The notes under the pieces are model-generated. The model was not told where the DNA came from and searched no databases. It worked only from the letters and a program-made list of their open reading frames with translations. A DNA stretch of 64,000 nucleotides from Hevea brasiliensis (Eukaryota; Streptophyta; Magnoliopsida; Malpighiales; Euphorbiaceae), in NCBI RefSeq assembly GCF_030052815.1, contig NC_079496.1, positions 682,001 through 746,000 of the forward strand, in the 5' to 3' direction. Every line of letters starts with the position of its first letter. The first letter of the stretch is position 1. Made by a program: the position numbers and the translations under genes. Positions 49,941 to 62,375 of the stretch are shown here, in pieces.

Positions 49941-52900
49941 TCAGCTCAAATCAAAACCAGCTTCAGCATTTATAGCGTAGAGCAATTTTGTTTCCAGTTG
50001 CTGTTTGCTGTTACCGTAAACATTTGATAAGAAAATTACTAATGTCAGTAAATGAAAGAGCAACTGCTTCAAATTTATGCAAGAATACCTGAAATGGTTA
50101 ATATGGATAAAATGTTAAAAACTGGATTAGAAAGAAGATGAAAGATGAAATGCATGGGATTGTCAATTCAATGGCATATATGCCTTATCTGTACAGTAAA
50201 TTTCAGTCTAGAAAATGGAAGTGCAGCGCCAAATTTTGCTCTGAACAGCTGCAGGGTGAAACCAGTACTAGAATCCTAGAAATACCCTAGAGTTTCTCAA
50301 TCTTTTTTTCTTTGTAACATCTAATTGTATGAAGCTCAACTGTTGCCTTTCCTAAAACGGCAGAAATTTTAAAATAAAAATATTACTTAACCAACAAACA
50401 GGGACAAACCTTCTATATGGTGGAAGCTTCAGAAGATTCATACAAGTAGCTGATGTTGGCAAACGATCAAGAGCTTCTTCAGAAGCACTGCCAGCAGCCC
50501 TGGAAAAAAATCAATAATAGATTAAAAATTTAAAGAAAATACAGAATAATAATTTCTGATATTTGGTTTCAGGCACTTTGCCAACCAATTGGCTTAGATT
50601 AACCTCAGTATTTCTTTGTGCCTCTCAATTTAATTTGACAGAAGTCTTACCTCTGTATGCAAAATAATGGCTCAAGGAATTTAAATCCAAGCAGTGGTCC
50701 TCGTGAGCAACCAGTAACAAACCTAAAAGAGTCATTATAGTTGCATCATTTTATAGTTTGTCCTCAAACTGACTAAACCCTGACAAATGAGACAGCAATA
50801 CACGAACACTCAAATATAATAGATAAAAGACTCACTTCAAAAATTTCTTCTGTTTTTCCAAGGAAAAGCCTTTGAGAACTTCCCAGAACATCTCAATGAC
50901 ATAATGCTCCTATCAACATCAAGAAACAATAAAATAAGTAGCACAACAGCAAGAACACAACATTACAATCGACTTTCGATAATACACTAAAGTATAGATA
51001 GAGAGTTCTCAAGTTACAAAATGGTAAAAAGAGAGTTCATGTATCAAAAAATCAGGAGAGTAATAGCACACGTGGGGACCCAGAGCATTTTTTTTTTCCT
51101 GCCATTTATCTCACATTTTTCTTATGAGGTTTACGTTTCTCTGTGTGTATTTCCATCAATAAAAAAGAAAATGAAGAAAATCGAATGAATTCCTACAACT
51201 GGTAATAACCAACACATTTGAGGCAACAGTTTAAAAAAAAAATAACAGTACCACATATTGATTCCCAATTCCCATCAGAGCTTTGCAGTCAAAACAAATG
51301 AAAAAATAACTTACACTGTGATAACCTCCTGCATAATTGGTATGAAGACGAAGGTCATCAACATCCAAGCTTTCAAGTGAACCTGATATCAAGAGCTGTA
51401 AAAAAAACCAATGAGTCAGATAAAATACTCGGAGGAAAAAACATCAACACTCTACCCCCCCCCTTCCCCAAAACCAAAAAAAAAAGTAAAATAAATAACA
51501 ACCATTTCACAGTTATGGCAGTCAAAAAGGCATTACCCCATGCATCAGCAACAGAAAGATGACCGAATTGAAAAACATTAAGTGAATAGACTACGTGCAT
51601 TGCACACAACTAATACTTTTGTCATTTTGTCTAATCAGATTGGGTCATTACACCAAAGATTTAATATTACTATGGATTTAGAATTTGCTTCTGTATTCTA
51701 CTTAGCAGTAGCTCAACTTTCATAGAACACTAGAACATATGTATATTAAGAATTATAGAAGAGCATTAAATAGACAATATGCACCTGGGAGCAGTATGAA
51801 TGATGCATAAACTACTTTGGAATAACAGTGTGTTACACGTAATAGCCATTTGGCGCTTCACAAGCACCAACTGAAGTTGACTTATTTGATGAGCAAATTG
51901 TATTTACCACATCATTTTTCCATATTAAGAATACCGACTAATCAATTCATTAACGTGAAAGATTTAATACTGCTGTTAAACATAGGTTCATTGATGAGCA
52001 AATTGAATTCCTCCAAAGATAGCACTTTATTCATAACGAAGTTGAATACCTGAAGTTCATGTTCATTGAACATATCAATCCAATCTTTCTGTATGAGCTG
52101 CTGAAAGCCCCTCAAAAAATGAGAACTTTGTTGGCGTATCTGAAATATTAACAAATATCATAACAAGATCATATGACAAAAGACAGTTCACAATAAAACT
52201 GAAATGGACTAAATTAATGATAATTAAAGGTTGGATACCTGAAAATTCAAACGATGGTTGGATACAAGATGAATAAATGTAATAACATTCTCATTAGTAA
52301 CACGATTGTTTCTTCCTCCAGGAAGCAGTTCTTCTTCTGTTTGCTCTCCATACTCATTATTTACAATGACAAAGTAGAGTTCCAATTCAGAAATGTCACC
52401 TTGATAGTGCTGTAAATCACAAAAATAAGAATAAAGAAAAGTGCAAAATATTAGCATGTGGGTGTGTGTAAAAGGAGAGGGCTCCAAATTTAAAAGAATA
52501 CATATGAAAGCATAAGCATCTAGTTTAAGTAAAATGTACCTTCAGGAAAATAAGATGGCGATATAATTCTGGGTCCAAGGAAGGCAGGTCATTCAGATAG
52601 TTGAACCTGATCAAGAAAGAAATACAAATAAATGTAAATTGATACTGCAAATTTTACTGGCGTAAAGAAATATCCACAGCAGCAAGCAAGCTAACTAATT
52701 GATGATTTGATCTTATTCCATGCCATCATCATCAGTAGGCACCAGACAAAAGTAGTCATATATAAATAATTCTTAATAAACAAGCTTCATAGGAAAATTG
52801 ATGACAAAGATTCGAGACTAAAGGCATTATTAACTACAGATAAAACCATGTAAATATCATAGTGATTATAACCCAACTTGCAATAGCACATTCAACAGCA

Positions 52901-54799
52901 TCAATCTTGTCCAAGATCTCAACACAACATGCTAAGAGATTAACTAGAGATAAAACCATGTAAACTGAAAGAAAACACACAAAATTCATAAATATACAAG
53001 TAGGGAATTGGAGGATGTTCGCAAAAATACATACAAACTGAAGGAATGTAGAGTATAGATAGCATTAGAAATCATACTTTTGTTTTAATTTGCTCAAGAA
53101 GAATGTTGCGAATGGTATATCAACAAGAATACCTTCAAACATAGCCTGCAAAAAGAAGAAAATTAACACTATTACGAATTAAAATTGATAGCATGCACAG
53201 AAATTAAATATGAAACATTCAATTACACCATGTGGGCAAAATTTTGGATCCATGTAAAAGAGACAAATGACAACCACCCACATGGATTTTCATATTAAAA
53301 ATTTCAAAAGTAATTAGAATGGTAGCCAAGCACACAAGTTTTTGCCAATGCAAGTTCTGAGAAGGCAGCCTTCAAGCAATGTTGCACAGAGGCTGTTTCC
53401 ATGTTTCAAAAACATGATTGCCCACATGTTACGAGAAACTTACCATTGCACCAACCATCAGCAAATACAATGATGTTGAACCAAAAATAGGATTGTGAAG
53501 AAAGCAAGATAGTAGCAGTGCCTTCTGCCAACTGGTGGCAATGCTTAAAATAATTGCATGCTCACATAACAGTGACTTTATAGTGAAAGCTCATTCATCC
53601 ATAAGAGTTGAGATGTCCAAGAAAGCCTATCAAAGACGCTCTAAACTGATTTACTCAAAACTAAATATACAATGGACAACCATAAGATTTGCTAATAGTT
53701 AATGCCATCCCAGAGTAAATAACACAGGAAATTCAAATGCTAGTGATAGAAAGTAATTCATGTCAGATGTGCTGCTCGCTAGCATTTATATGCTGCTAAC
53801 AGAGAGACATCAAGCAGTTGATCTTCAATCTATAAATGTTACTGAAACCACAACATTATTGACAAACGTATAAAATATGAAGGTAGGGAGGATTCCAAAC
53901 CTTTGCAAGAAGAGTTCCAAGAAAATGGAAAAACTGAAGATGCTGTTCATGTATCATTCCTGAACCCGGATTAGGATACAGTAGGTGATCTGCTGTTTCC
54001 TGGATGTAAAGTGCCAGCAGAAAGTTAATAAATAAAGAGTGCAGCATTGCAACAGAAAGTCAGCACCTCAAATAAACAAATATTTTTTTTAAAAAAAAAC
54101 TCAGCACAAAAACAAGGCACTGAGGAGGGGGTAGAGAGTTAACATCAAGCAACGGTGATTACTGAGCCTAACATGAGGGCATTGGTGTGGTAGAATCCCA
54201 GGTCAGGCACATGGTAAGAAGATCTGGCTTTATAGTGATAGTTTAGGTTCCAACCTTGTGAGGTGCCTTTTTAAGGGCACAGCTGTGATGACCGAGGGTC
54301 CAAAGCAAACAATCACTCACATGTGCCGGGCCTAACATTTACATTTGGTATCAAAGCCACCTCAGTGACATTTCATCACCTCTAACGAGGATGTTAGAGA
54401 TCTTGTCATGTGGGCGTTGGACTGTGCTGACTCCCACATCGAGCGTATGCTAAGGATATCTAGGCTTTATAATGAGGGTTTAGGTAGGTTAAAACAATAA
54501 CGCCAAAGGGCTAAAGCAGACAATTCCTCACACGCGTTAAGCCTAATCGTTAAGGGAGGGACCGCCCAGCCATTGGACTGCACACAAAGGCAGGAGACGA
54601 AGAGAGAAAATATACTAACCGATAAAGAGAAATTGTGAAGCAAACAAAACATACTTAGAATACATGAAAAAGAAGCACCAAAGTCTAAACCATATTAGAA
54701 AGCAGTGCTTTATCTGCAATTCTGGTCAAAACATTCACAGAAATGTGCCTTTGTGTTCAGTTTAATACAAGTGCGTGTGTGTCAGTGTGCAAGTGTGTG

Positions 54800-54835
<36 letters not shown>

Positions 54836-57800
54836 ATCTAATATTATCACAACTCATGCATTTCAAACCTTAAATAATCCATACTGCACATCGAATGCTG
54901 CTCGAGTAATGTTCTCCATGAAATCTTTAAAAATTCCACCGCCATCAATGCCAGCCTCCTCAACTCCAAACTCATTGACAAATGCCACACGAATCTGTGT
55001 GTAAGCAGACTAACCATGAACATGCTAGAAATCATAATTTTTTTTTATCATCTACAAACAGAAGCTTATGCATAAACCAAAGAAAATACCAATCCTCGAA
55101 GATCTTCTTCAGACAAAGCACTCATCTGATTATAAGCATCTTCCAGAATATGATCCCGTCGAATTCTGAATCTGTTCCTTGTAAAAACACCATGGGCCCC
55201 ATTTCTTTGCCTGGCTGCCAATAATTGCGACTGCAAGACAAATTTACATGTTAGGAACTGACACAAATATCAGAGAGAAAGTTGGACATTTGAAACTGTG
55301 GCTGATGGAAAACATAGATTATCAATGGATGGATGGGAGGGGGAGGGGATGGCCGAAGGCGATGACTCCCACTCTAAATCCATTTCTCAAAATTTCAGTT
55401 ATTCCAGAATAAGTTAGACAACTTATATCACTTACATTGAATATTTTAACCCTGCTTGTAAAAGGTACCAAAAATGGAGCTCGCTTCATTATGTCATTTG
55501 CTTTCGTCCCATCTAGTACAGCCTGAAAAAACAAATGTAAAAAAAAAAAAAATAAAAAAAAAAAAATAAAAAAGCAACAGAATATCTTGGGTCTGAGGGA
55601 TCCAAAAGATGCATTGAAGATGCTTGCCTGGGAAATGAAGAAATCATCAACACCATCAGCATGGAAGTCACTGGGTGGAGTAAATTGTCGTCTGTTGTTC
55701 CAATCTTGCAACTACAACATTTTATTTAAGATATAAGACAATAAGAAGTATATTACCTCCCGCATTATTATTATTATAGTCTACTGCAACCAGTTATTCC
55801 CCCTCAGTGAAGAATAACCATGGAATCTACCTTGATTAGATTAAGAAATAAAAACCAATAATTGCAAATAACAACTAACAACATCATTCTCTTTACATTA
55901 GAAATTCAACAAATACCTGAGAGAGGAGTTCAGAAGCTACGACGCTAACTCTGTGTTTAATAGATTCAACAGGGTTCCGCCTATAAGCAGAAGTGTTCAT
56001 CATCTGTTTCACTGCATTGTTGTGTGCCATAGGATTCACCCATAGGAGCTGCCATAAGGCCTGCAGAGAATAGTAAATGCAACAAACATAACTGTAAATT
56101 ACCAAGACTTAAAAATGGGTTCCCACAAAGTCACTGACTAACGAAAGTAACAGCGTACGGTTTACATTTCCCTTTTCTGTGATGTTAAACTACAACTTGT
56201 CAACAAATATTTACCTGTCTCAGAATAATAATTAGGCATCTGATATCTTTTAATGATAGTGGCTTCTCCTGTTCATAGAACTCCTCATTATCAACAATCA
56301 TAAGCATGTGCCTGTTGACCAGAGATAGAAGTAAGAAATATATACATCCCTGAAATGTAAAAGTATGAGAATGAGGGGGAAAATAGACTAATTCATGGGC
56401 CTGGGAAACTGGTCGGCCTGAAAAAATGCCAGGCTTGTTCTGGGTCTGGGATTTGAGTTTACATATGAACAGGCACACCTGATTAATAAAAAATTAATAT
56501 TTTTTTATTGTACAAGCCAGGCCCAGTCAAGGTTCAAAACTGTTGGCCTCACTTGGGTCCAGAAAGCAATATGGCACTCTAGCATTGAAAAAGAATATGT
56601 AAATGAAACCCAGAAATGAACAAAATTTCAAATACCAATATCAGAAGAAACCAAAAAAAAAAAATACAGAAGCAGACTTACTTGTATACAGGACAAAAAA
56701 CAGCCAGAGGCAGTAACCAGCCAGGCACATCAGCTGGAAGATGCAATAACTGCTCAGGCAAGGATGACCATCTTTGCTTTTCATGACACTGCTTCATAAA
56801 ATTCCAAAGCACTCGAACCAGATCAGTTCTATAAGCTAGTATAGTCATGATTCTTTCGAGCGGTAAAGTATTGAAAATGACATTCAGAAAAGCACATGCA
56901 GCACCAACAGCTGTAACCTCTTTTTCATCCAGTCCATAATGAGAACCATTGAGTGAAATTTCTCCAAATAAAACATTTGTCTGCCCCAAAACAAAATTTC
57001 TAATTATTGCTCAGTGGATTGCATATCAAAGGGTGAATACTGCTCTACTTGTTAGAAAGAAGTCATCAGAAAAGTGTCAAACTGGAAAGCTTACCAATTG
57101 TAAAAGGAAGCGTGAATTTATAGCATTGGTTATTTGTTGTTCCAAATCTCTATTCAAAACTATTTCCATCTCATCAGGCAGTGCGGCATCATCCTCAGCC
57201 AGTGTGGAATCTGTAGAACAGCAGTTACAGGTATTTATACATTTCGATCGAGCAGCTTTAAAATAATGGTAAAAGATAAATTTATTTCATATTAAACAGA
57301 ATAACCAAATAAAAAATTAATAGAGTGAGCATTTATACTTTCTCTAGTTTCCCGACTTGATGATTTTATAGGAGGAAGTGTCTCCAACAAGAATGTTGTA
57401 ACAGCTGCAAGGTCTATGGCCTAATTAAAATAAAAAAAAAGACTGCAAATCAGCTTCAAAACCTGATGAGTTCCCTTAAAACACTAACAAACTAAGTAAC
57501 TTCGATTAGGAACAAAACAGCAACCAATATCAAGTAACTTAAAAAAGGAATAACTAATGAGAAAGACTTAGAAATGTCAATAAGAAAAGCGCAAAGTTTC
57601 ATTATTAGAGAAAGCTATTAGTTCCACTTCCCATGTATGAATGTGTGTGTGTGCATGCACAGATGTATGCATAGCCACTCAGATTTTCAAGGATTCCTCA
57701 CCATCTCAAATGAACAATCAGGCTGCGATAAAGTAACTCCAGCAGTTTCTAACATGTTTCCAAGGAGACAGGCATAACCAGGATATTCTGCTGAAACATC

Positions 57801-59081
57801 ATTGGGCAGTACATTAGCATGACCCTGCACACATAGTGCCATCTGATGAGTGTAATGTCGGCTCAGCTCCCGAGTTGCAAAGACCTGGGTCGGGAAAGTC
57901 ACTCGAATTATAATATATAACAATTACAGAATTTCAACAATTAGCAGTGAAGATAACATTAAGGAATGTCCAACACAGAAATGCATTGGCAAAATAAATT
58001 CTAGGGAACAAGATAAAAAAAAAAAAAGGATGAAATAATCAATAAAGTTTTCTTTTATGAGCAGCACACCACCAGAATATTATGAAGAAAATCTACTAAT
58101 CCCACCAGAATATTAGAAAAAACAATACCTCTTTTAAGCTTGGAAAAAGCTGCCATAAGAAAGGAATTGTCAGCATCTGAGAGGAGAAACTACATAGCGG
58201 ATCAATATGTGGGCAAATACATGGCTTCTGACCAACATGAGAAATTATCATAGAGAGCATGCGCTCCAATGAAGGAGCTTTTCCAACACAATTGTTAGGC
58301 CTTCTATTTTCCTGCACATCGTTAAGGGGAGGAACAATATGTAACTCCAGACTTAAGGAAACATAATATCCAGACAGGCATAAAGGAAACAGAGGTTTGC
58401 AATGGTTATTAAAAAGATCATCTTATAAAGGTTGAAGAAAAGCATAAGAGACATGATGATTGTTGTGGAAAAGGAAATGATGAATTGGATAGTATAGAGC
58501 ATGGTCTATATCCAGCATTTTACTACAATAAAAATATGCATACTTTACCATTGAGCTAGTAGCCCAACGGTCGGGTGCCTATCTTGTAAAACAAGAAGTT
58601 AGGGTCAAACCCTAGAAGCCCTCTCCCATTTAAAAGTTTCCAAAGTGTCAAAATACTTCCAGACTGTATTTTACCACATCAGATAACAAAGCAAAAGAAA
58701 GTTTGCAGGAATTAGAATGATACCTTCCCCACAAGAACAATTTCTCTAAATAGAGTGAAGACATTTCTTTGCAATAGATAGCCGACAATCTTACATGCCC
58801 ATGGAAGTTTTTGATCTATCAACAGAACTACAACTTCCAGCAAGACAACTGCCGGTTCACTAGATTCCCACGGTGTCATCAATACTTGATCCTTCAATTG
58901 TTCTCTGCTCCAAAATGAAATGTTGCATGAGCAACACTTGCATCACACAACTACTTAAACATAAAGATAGCAATTTTTTTTTTTTTTTTTTTTTGGGGGT
59001 GGGGGGGGGGGGGAACACCCAACAGCATCGTCCAAAAAGATTTGTGCTAATTGAGCATATTGCAATTTTAGATATCCTAGG

Positions 59082-59127
<46 letters not shown>

Positions 59128-62100
59128 AAATAAGAGAACTTCATAAATTAAGCAAAAGATAAAAAGTAAAATATATTCTAGTAAATAAGTAGAATGAAAA
59201 TCAACCGCATTGACAAGTGACATAATAGCAATATCTGATCATGCAGAATTATATTGCCAAATTAACCATCAAGAATGAAATGATTCAATTTCCTTTCTTC
59301 TAGAAATCCCAAAAACGTTAAGCATGCAATGAAAGCCACTTGTGAATTGCAAGATGATCACATAAGGTCCATACTCAATATGAGATATTGAAAAATACAG
59401 AGAAACTGACATACAACAACTTAAGATTGACACAAATATGTACTGTGTACATTTAAGATTCAATATCTGAACATCATGCCAATTTAGCAGACATCACAAC
59501 TACCTTATTACAATTTCATGCAATCTTGATTACTCATGGAAGATCTCAAACAATTATTTACAATTTCAATATCCCTGAATTATATACACACAAACATAGC
59601 ACATGAAACATCTCTCATGCAAGGACTCCACAAAATCTCTTGCCTTTCAAAGTAAGGTCAGACAGCATCACAATTTCACAACAGATTAACAAATTATGCC
59701 CACTAATCAAGAATATTTGCAAAGGACAGATACAATTGGAGCTTCTAGAATCGAACGTCTCCACTCTACAGTTATTATAGTCAAAACCATTGCCCAATGG
59801 CAACTTCGCATGAAAATAAATCGAACATTTGAATGCCTCTCATGTACCAAGAGCTAAGGACAGACTTAAATAATTAAGTTAAAACTTTGGCAAGCAACTG
59901 ACAACCAAATTCAGTATATTTGACTGCTCAAAATTTTTAAGAGATATTTAAACAAGGTATTGATGGAACCAACCTATTATGATATACAGCCTGAATACAA
60001 CAGAACGCAAGTTGTTTCACCCTATAGTCCACCAAAGCATGATTGGTCAGATAATCTACACCACCAAACAGACTAATGATATCCCCTGTCACGCAATTAC
60101 AAATTGTTAATACAAACAAAAAAATTTCCAGCAGCGAAGTATATCAACTATATTAATACAGGTGAGAATGCAAAGAAGACCATTCCTAAGACAGCTGTTA
60201 GCAAAGCAGACAGTAGTCTTAGGAAAAAGGAAGCAATGATCAATCCGTAAAGAAGTAGTTCGATGAGAGCATAGATACCATTATCTTGAACAAGTTGCAA
60301 AAGCAATCGGCAGGTCTCCACAAGGACAGTAAAATCACCATTATTTTGTGCATTGAAGAAAAAGAATAGATTGCGTAGGAACTCTGAATCTGGACCAAAA
60401 GATTGCCTAGATGCATAAACAATGTAAAGTGGAAAAATCCACTTAGAACATCAGACATGTAATGCCCATTAGAGATTGACAGTGCTTAATGCATTTTACT
60501 AAAATAAGAATAAATATACAACAGTGAACCTGTTAATATTTAGGTAACTCTTCCCATAGGTTCTATAGAACTGATCTCGCACCTTATCATGCTCAGCTTC
60601 CACAGCCTTTCTCCCTCTAAAGCATTTCTGTAGTCATTAATCAGTCAACACTTTGCAATAAATGCATAATCAAGTTCTAAACTCTACTGCTGATGTAAAT
60701 ATCAATTAACTAATTCAAGCTGCATGTATTTTAGATTCCATTCGCTGTAAATGAGATGTAGACTGTGTCCAGTCTAATGATTGTTCTGAAAAATTATGAA
60801 TAAAGTTGCCACAGATTTTCTATCTCACAACATAAAACTGTTTATTTAGTTATGGTACAAATATAAAGCTTAATCTAATTTTTAAGCCTGATAAGAAAAG
60901 AATTCCTCAATTTTTTTTTCTCCATTTAAAGTGGTAAGAATCATGGGAATGAGTAAACTTGATAATTTCTTATTTGCATTCACCAGAGAAGCATCATGTC
61001 CTTTTTATTGAAGTGAAACAGTTATTAGCCCTAAGACAAATCAGCATTAAGTCCTCTTACGTATTTTAAACCTCTTCTGACTATATCATGCAACATATGT
61101 ACATTGGCAACCAAAATCAACTTTTCTGATTCTTCTTATTTGCATTCACCAGAAAAGCATCATGTCCTTTTTATTGAAATGAAACAGTTATTAGCCCTAA
61201 GACAAATCAGCATGAAGTCCTCTTACTTATTTTAAACCTCTCATGGCTATGTCATGTAACATATGTACATTGGCAACCAAAATCAACTTTTCTGATTCTT
61301 CTTATTTGCGTTCACCAGAAAAGCATCATGTCCTTTGTATTGAAATGAAACAGTTATTAGCCCTAAGACAAATCAGTATGAATTCCTCTTACTTATTTTA
61401 AACCTCTTCTGACTATATCGTGTAACATATGTACATTGGTAACCAAAATCAACTTTTTCTGATTCATTTCCATAAATTGATTTTGACTAAATCTGGTGCC
61501 CCTGTTGTTTTTTGGTATAACAACACATGCTAATTGTAATCACATTACACAACATTCCATCCACAAATAATGCAAATAAATTGCTTCGCACCAAAAAAAA
61601 AATATTCAGTCTCTTGAACGTAATTTCCCCCATTATCTTCCACATGTATCCTTGCTAAAGGATCACTGCACAAATTGGGCCCATGAATCACTGCAGCTTG
61701 CCACCTAAACATCACGTTTCCAATCAAAGAGACAGTTTGCTACCAATTGAATGCTTCTAGACACATTTGTGAAAGTTAACTTGAGCATAGCAATTTGATT
61801 TCTGTAACCAGTACTCTTCCATTCCCAACAAAAGCTACTTAAAAGTATCTAACGAAGTTGCTACGCATCAACCTGAGCTAAAACCATAAAATATCAACCG
61901 TCATAACTCTCCATCAGAACTTAATTAATCAGTAAAAACCCCAACCTTTGGAAATCCTTCCAATCCTATACCCACATCTTAAAAATTACATAGAATCCGT
62001 ATGTAAACAACACTATTACTTTTAAAATGTAACAATGTACATAACACCCAGTTTCCAACTCCAAACCATAAAAAATCCATTTACTAAGATAAAAAAAAAA

Positions 62101-62375
62101 ATAAAATTAAAAAAAAAAAAAGCTTCCATCAATTACAATAGCAAGTATACACAAGTTATAAAAACAGTCTAGTTGATAAAACAAAAGCAAAAACTCTTTA
62201 TCGAGCTAAACCTAACCTGAATTTTTATTGCAGCCGAATTCTGTTGGCGCAACCACAATCGACGGTTTCGCTCCAATCTAGTTTGCTCAATAAGTTTCTG
62301 TCTGTCTCTCTCCTTGGAGCTCCGGCCTCCCAAATCAACTCGCTTCCGAGTGGTTGGATCACCGGTAAAAAACAT
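49941..62375 (-). CDS. UPL6: HECT-type E3 ubiquitin-protein ligase UPL6
   Basis: E3 ligase that accepts ubiquitin on a catalytic Cys and passes it to substrates. Twenty-six exons in transcript order: 62375-62217, 60627-60530, 60406-60279, 60085-59974, 58904-58724, 58311-58129, 57884-57702, 57420-57339, 57210-57095, 56980-56682, 56311-56215, 56060-55917, 55711-55628, 55522-55436, 55230-55090, 54994-54869, 53999-53901, 53145-53078, 52606-52540, 52409-52239, 52139-52050, 51395-51315, 50909-50836, 50722-50651, 50499-50410, 50007-49941. Every junction keeps frame, giving 1032 residues, about the Arabidopsis UPL6 length. The N-terminus MFFTGDPTTRKRVDLGGRSS is followed by an IQ motif AAIKIQKCFRGRKA (about 48-61), as in UBE3B-type ligases. 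The C-terminal HECT domain shows EEAGIDGGGIFKDFMEN, GTLLAKAMFEGILVD, SGSLESLDVDDL and LPTSATCMNLLKLPPYR with the catalytic Cys at about 1000. One intron, 55627-55523, is GC-AG. The gene is intact. Confidence 0.97.
54169..54551 (+). mobile_element. TRIM-like remnant in UPL6 intron 16
   Basis: Two diverged direct repeats (about 54213-54336 and 54450-54544) share TCTGGCTTTATAGTGATAGTTTAGGT-like and GTCCAAAGCAAACAATCACTCACA-like words. Between them, TGGTATCAAAGC at 54346-54357 is a one-change initiator-Met primer-binding site right after the first repeat. A short non-coding internal part follows. It is inserted antisense to UPL6, between exons 16 and 17. Confidence 0.65.
54803..54833. repeat. (GA)n microsatellite in UPL6 intron 16
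   Basis: About 15 GA units preceded by a GTGTGT-rich stretch, ending some 36 bases from exon 16. Confidence 0.95.
55523..55627 (-). other. GC-AG intron of UPL6, 105 bp and stop-free in frame
   Basis: On the gene strand the donor is CCAG|GCAAGC and the acceptor TTTTTTCAG|GCTGTACTAG, so the intron uses GC instead of GT. Its length is a multiple of three and it has no in-frame stop, so retention would insert 35 residues, largely Phe (from the polypyrimidine tract), just ahead of the HECT domain. Excision is supported by collinearity of DDFFISQ and AVLDGTKAND with the family. Confidence 0.85.
58553..58632 (+). mobile_element. SINE-like tRNA-derived relic in UPL6 intron 5
   Basis: GAGCTAGTAGCCCAACGGTC resembles a pol III A box, and GGGTCAAACCC, about 40 bases on, a B box; the stretch between resembles plant SINE heads. 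It cannot fold as a proper tRNA acceptor stem as far as I can see, so a SINE fragment fits better than a tRNA gene. No clear poly-T/A tail or target duplication was found. Confidence 0.5.
58974..59013. repeat. Poly-T/poly-G tract in UPL6 intron 4
   Basis: 21 T, then GGGGGT and 13 G. On the gene strand it is C-rich then A-rich. Length is likely to be unreliable in any assembly. Confidence 0.95.
59085..59122. repeat. (TA)n microsatellite in UPL6 intron 4
   Basis: About 19 TA units, 70 bases from the preceding homopolymer tract. Confidence 0.97.
60967..61464. repeat. 166-bp tandem triplication in UPL6 intron 1
   Basis: TTCTTATTTGC(A/G)TTCACCAGA starts at 60967, 61133 and 61299, exactly 166 bases apart, and each unit continues through ATCATGTCCTTT, TTAGCCCTAAGACAAATCAG and TGTACATTGG(C/T)AACCAAAAT. 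The units differ at only a few positions. No protein reading frame or known repeat family recognised. Confidence 0.95.

Noticed and set aside
56395..56560. GGCCTGGG / CCAGGCCC words in UPL6 intron 11 as an inverted-repeat element
   Set aside because: The words are similar but do not align collinearly as arms over more than a few bases.
58553..58632. tRNA gene
   Set aside because: A- and B-box-like words are present, but I could not form an acceptor stem or anticodon arm; a SINE relic fits better.
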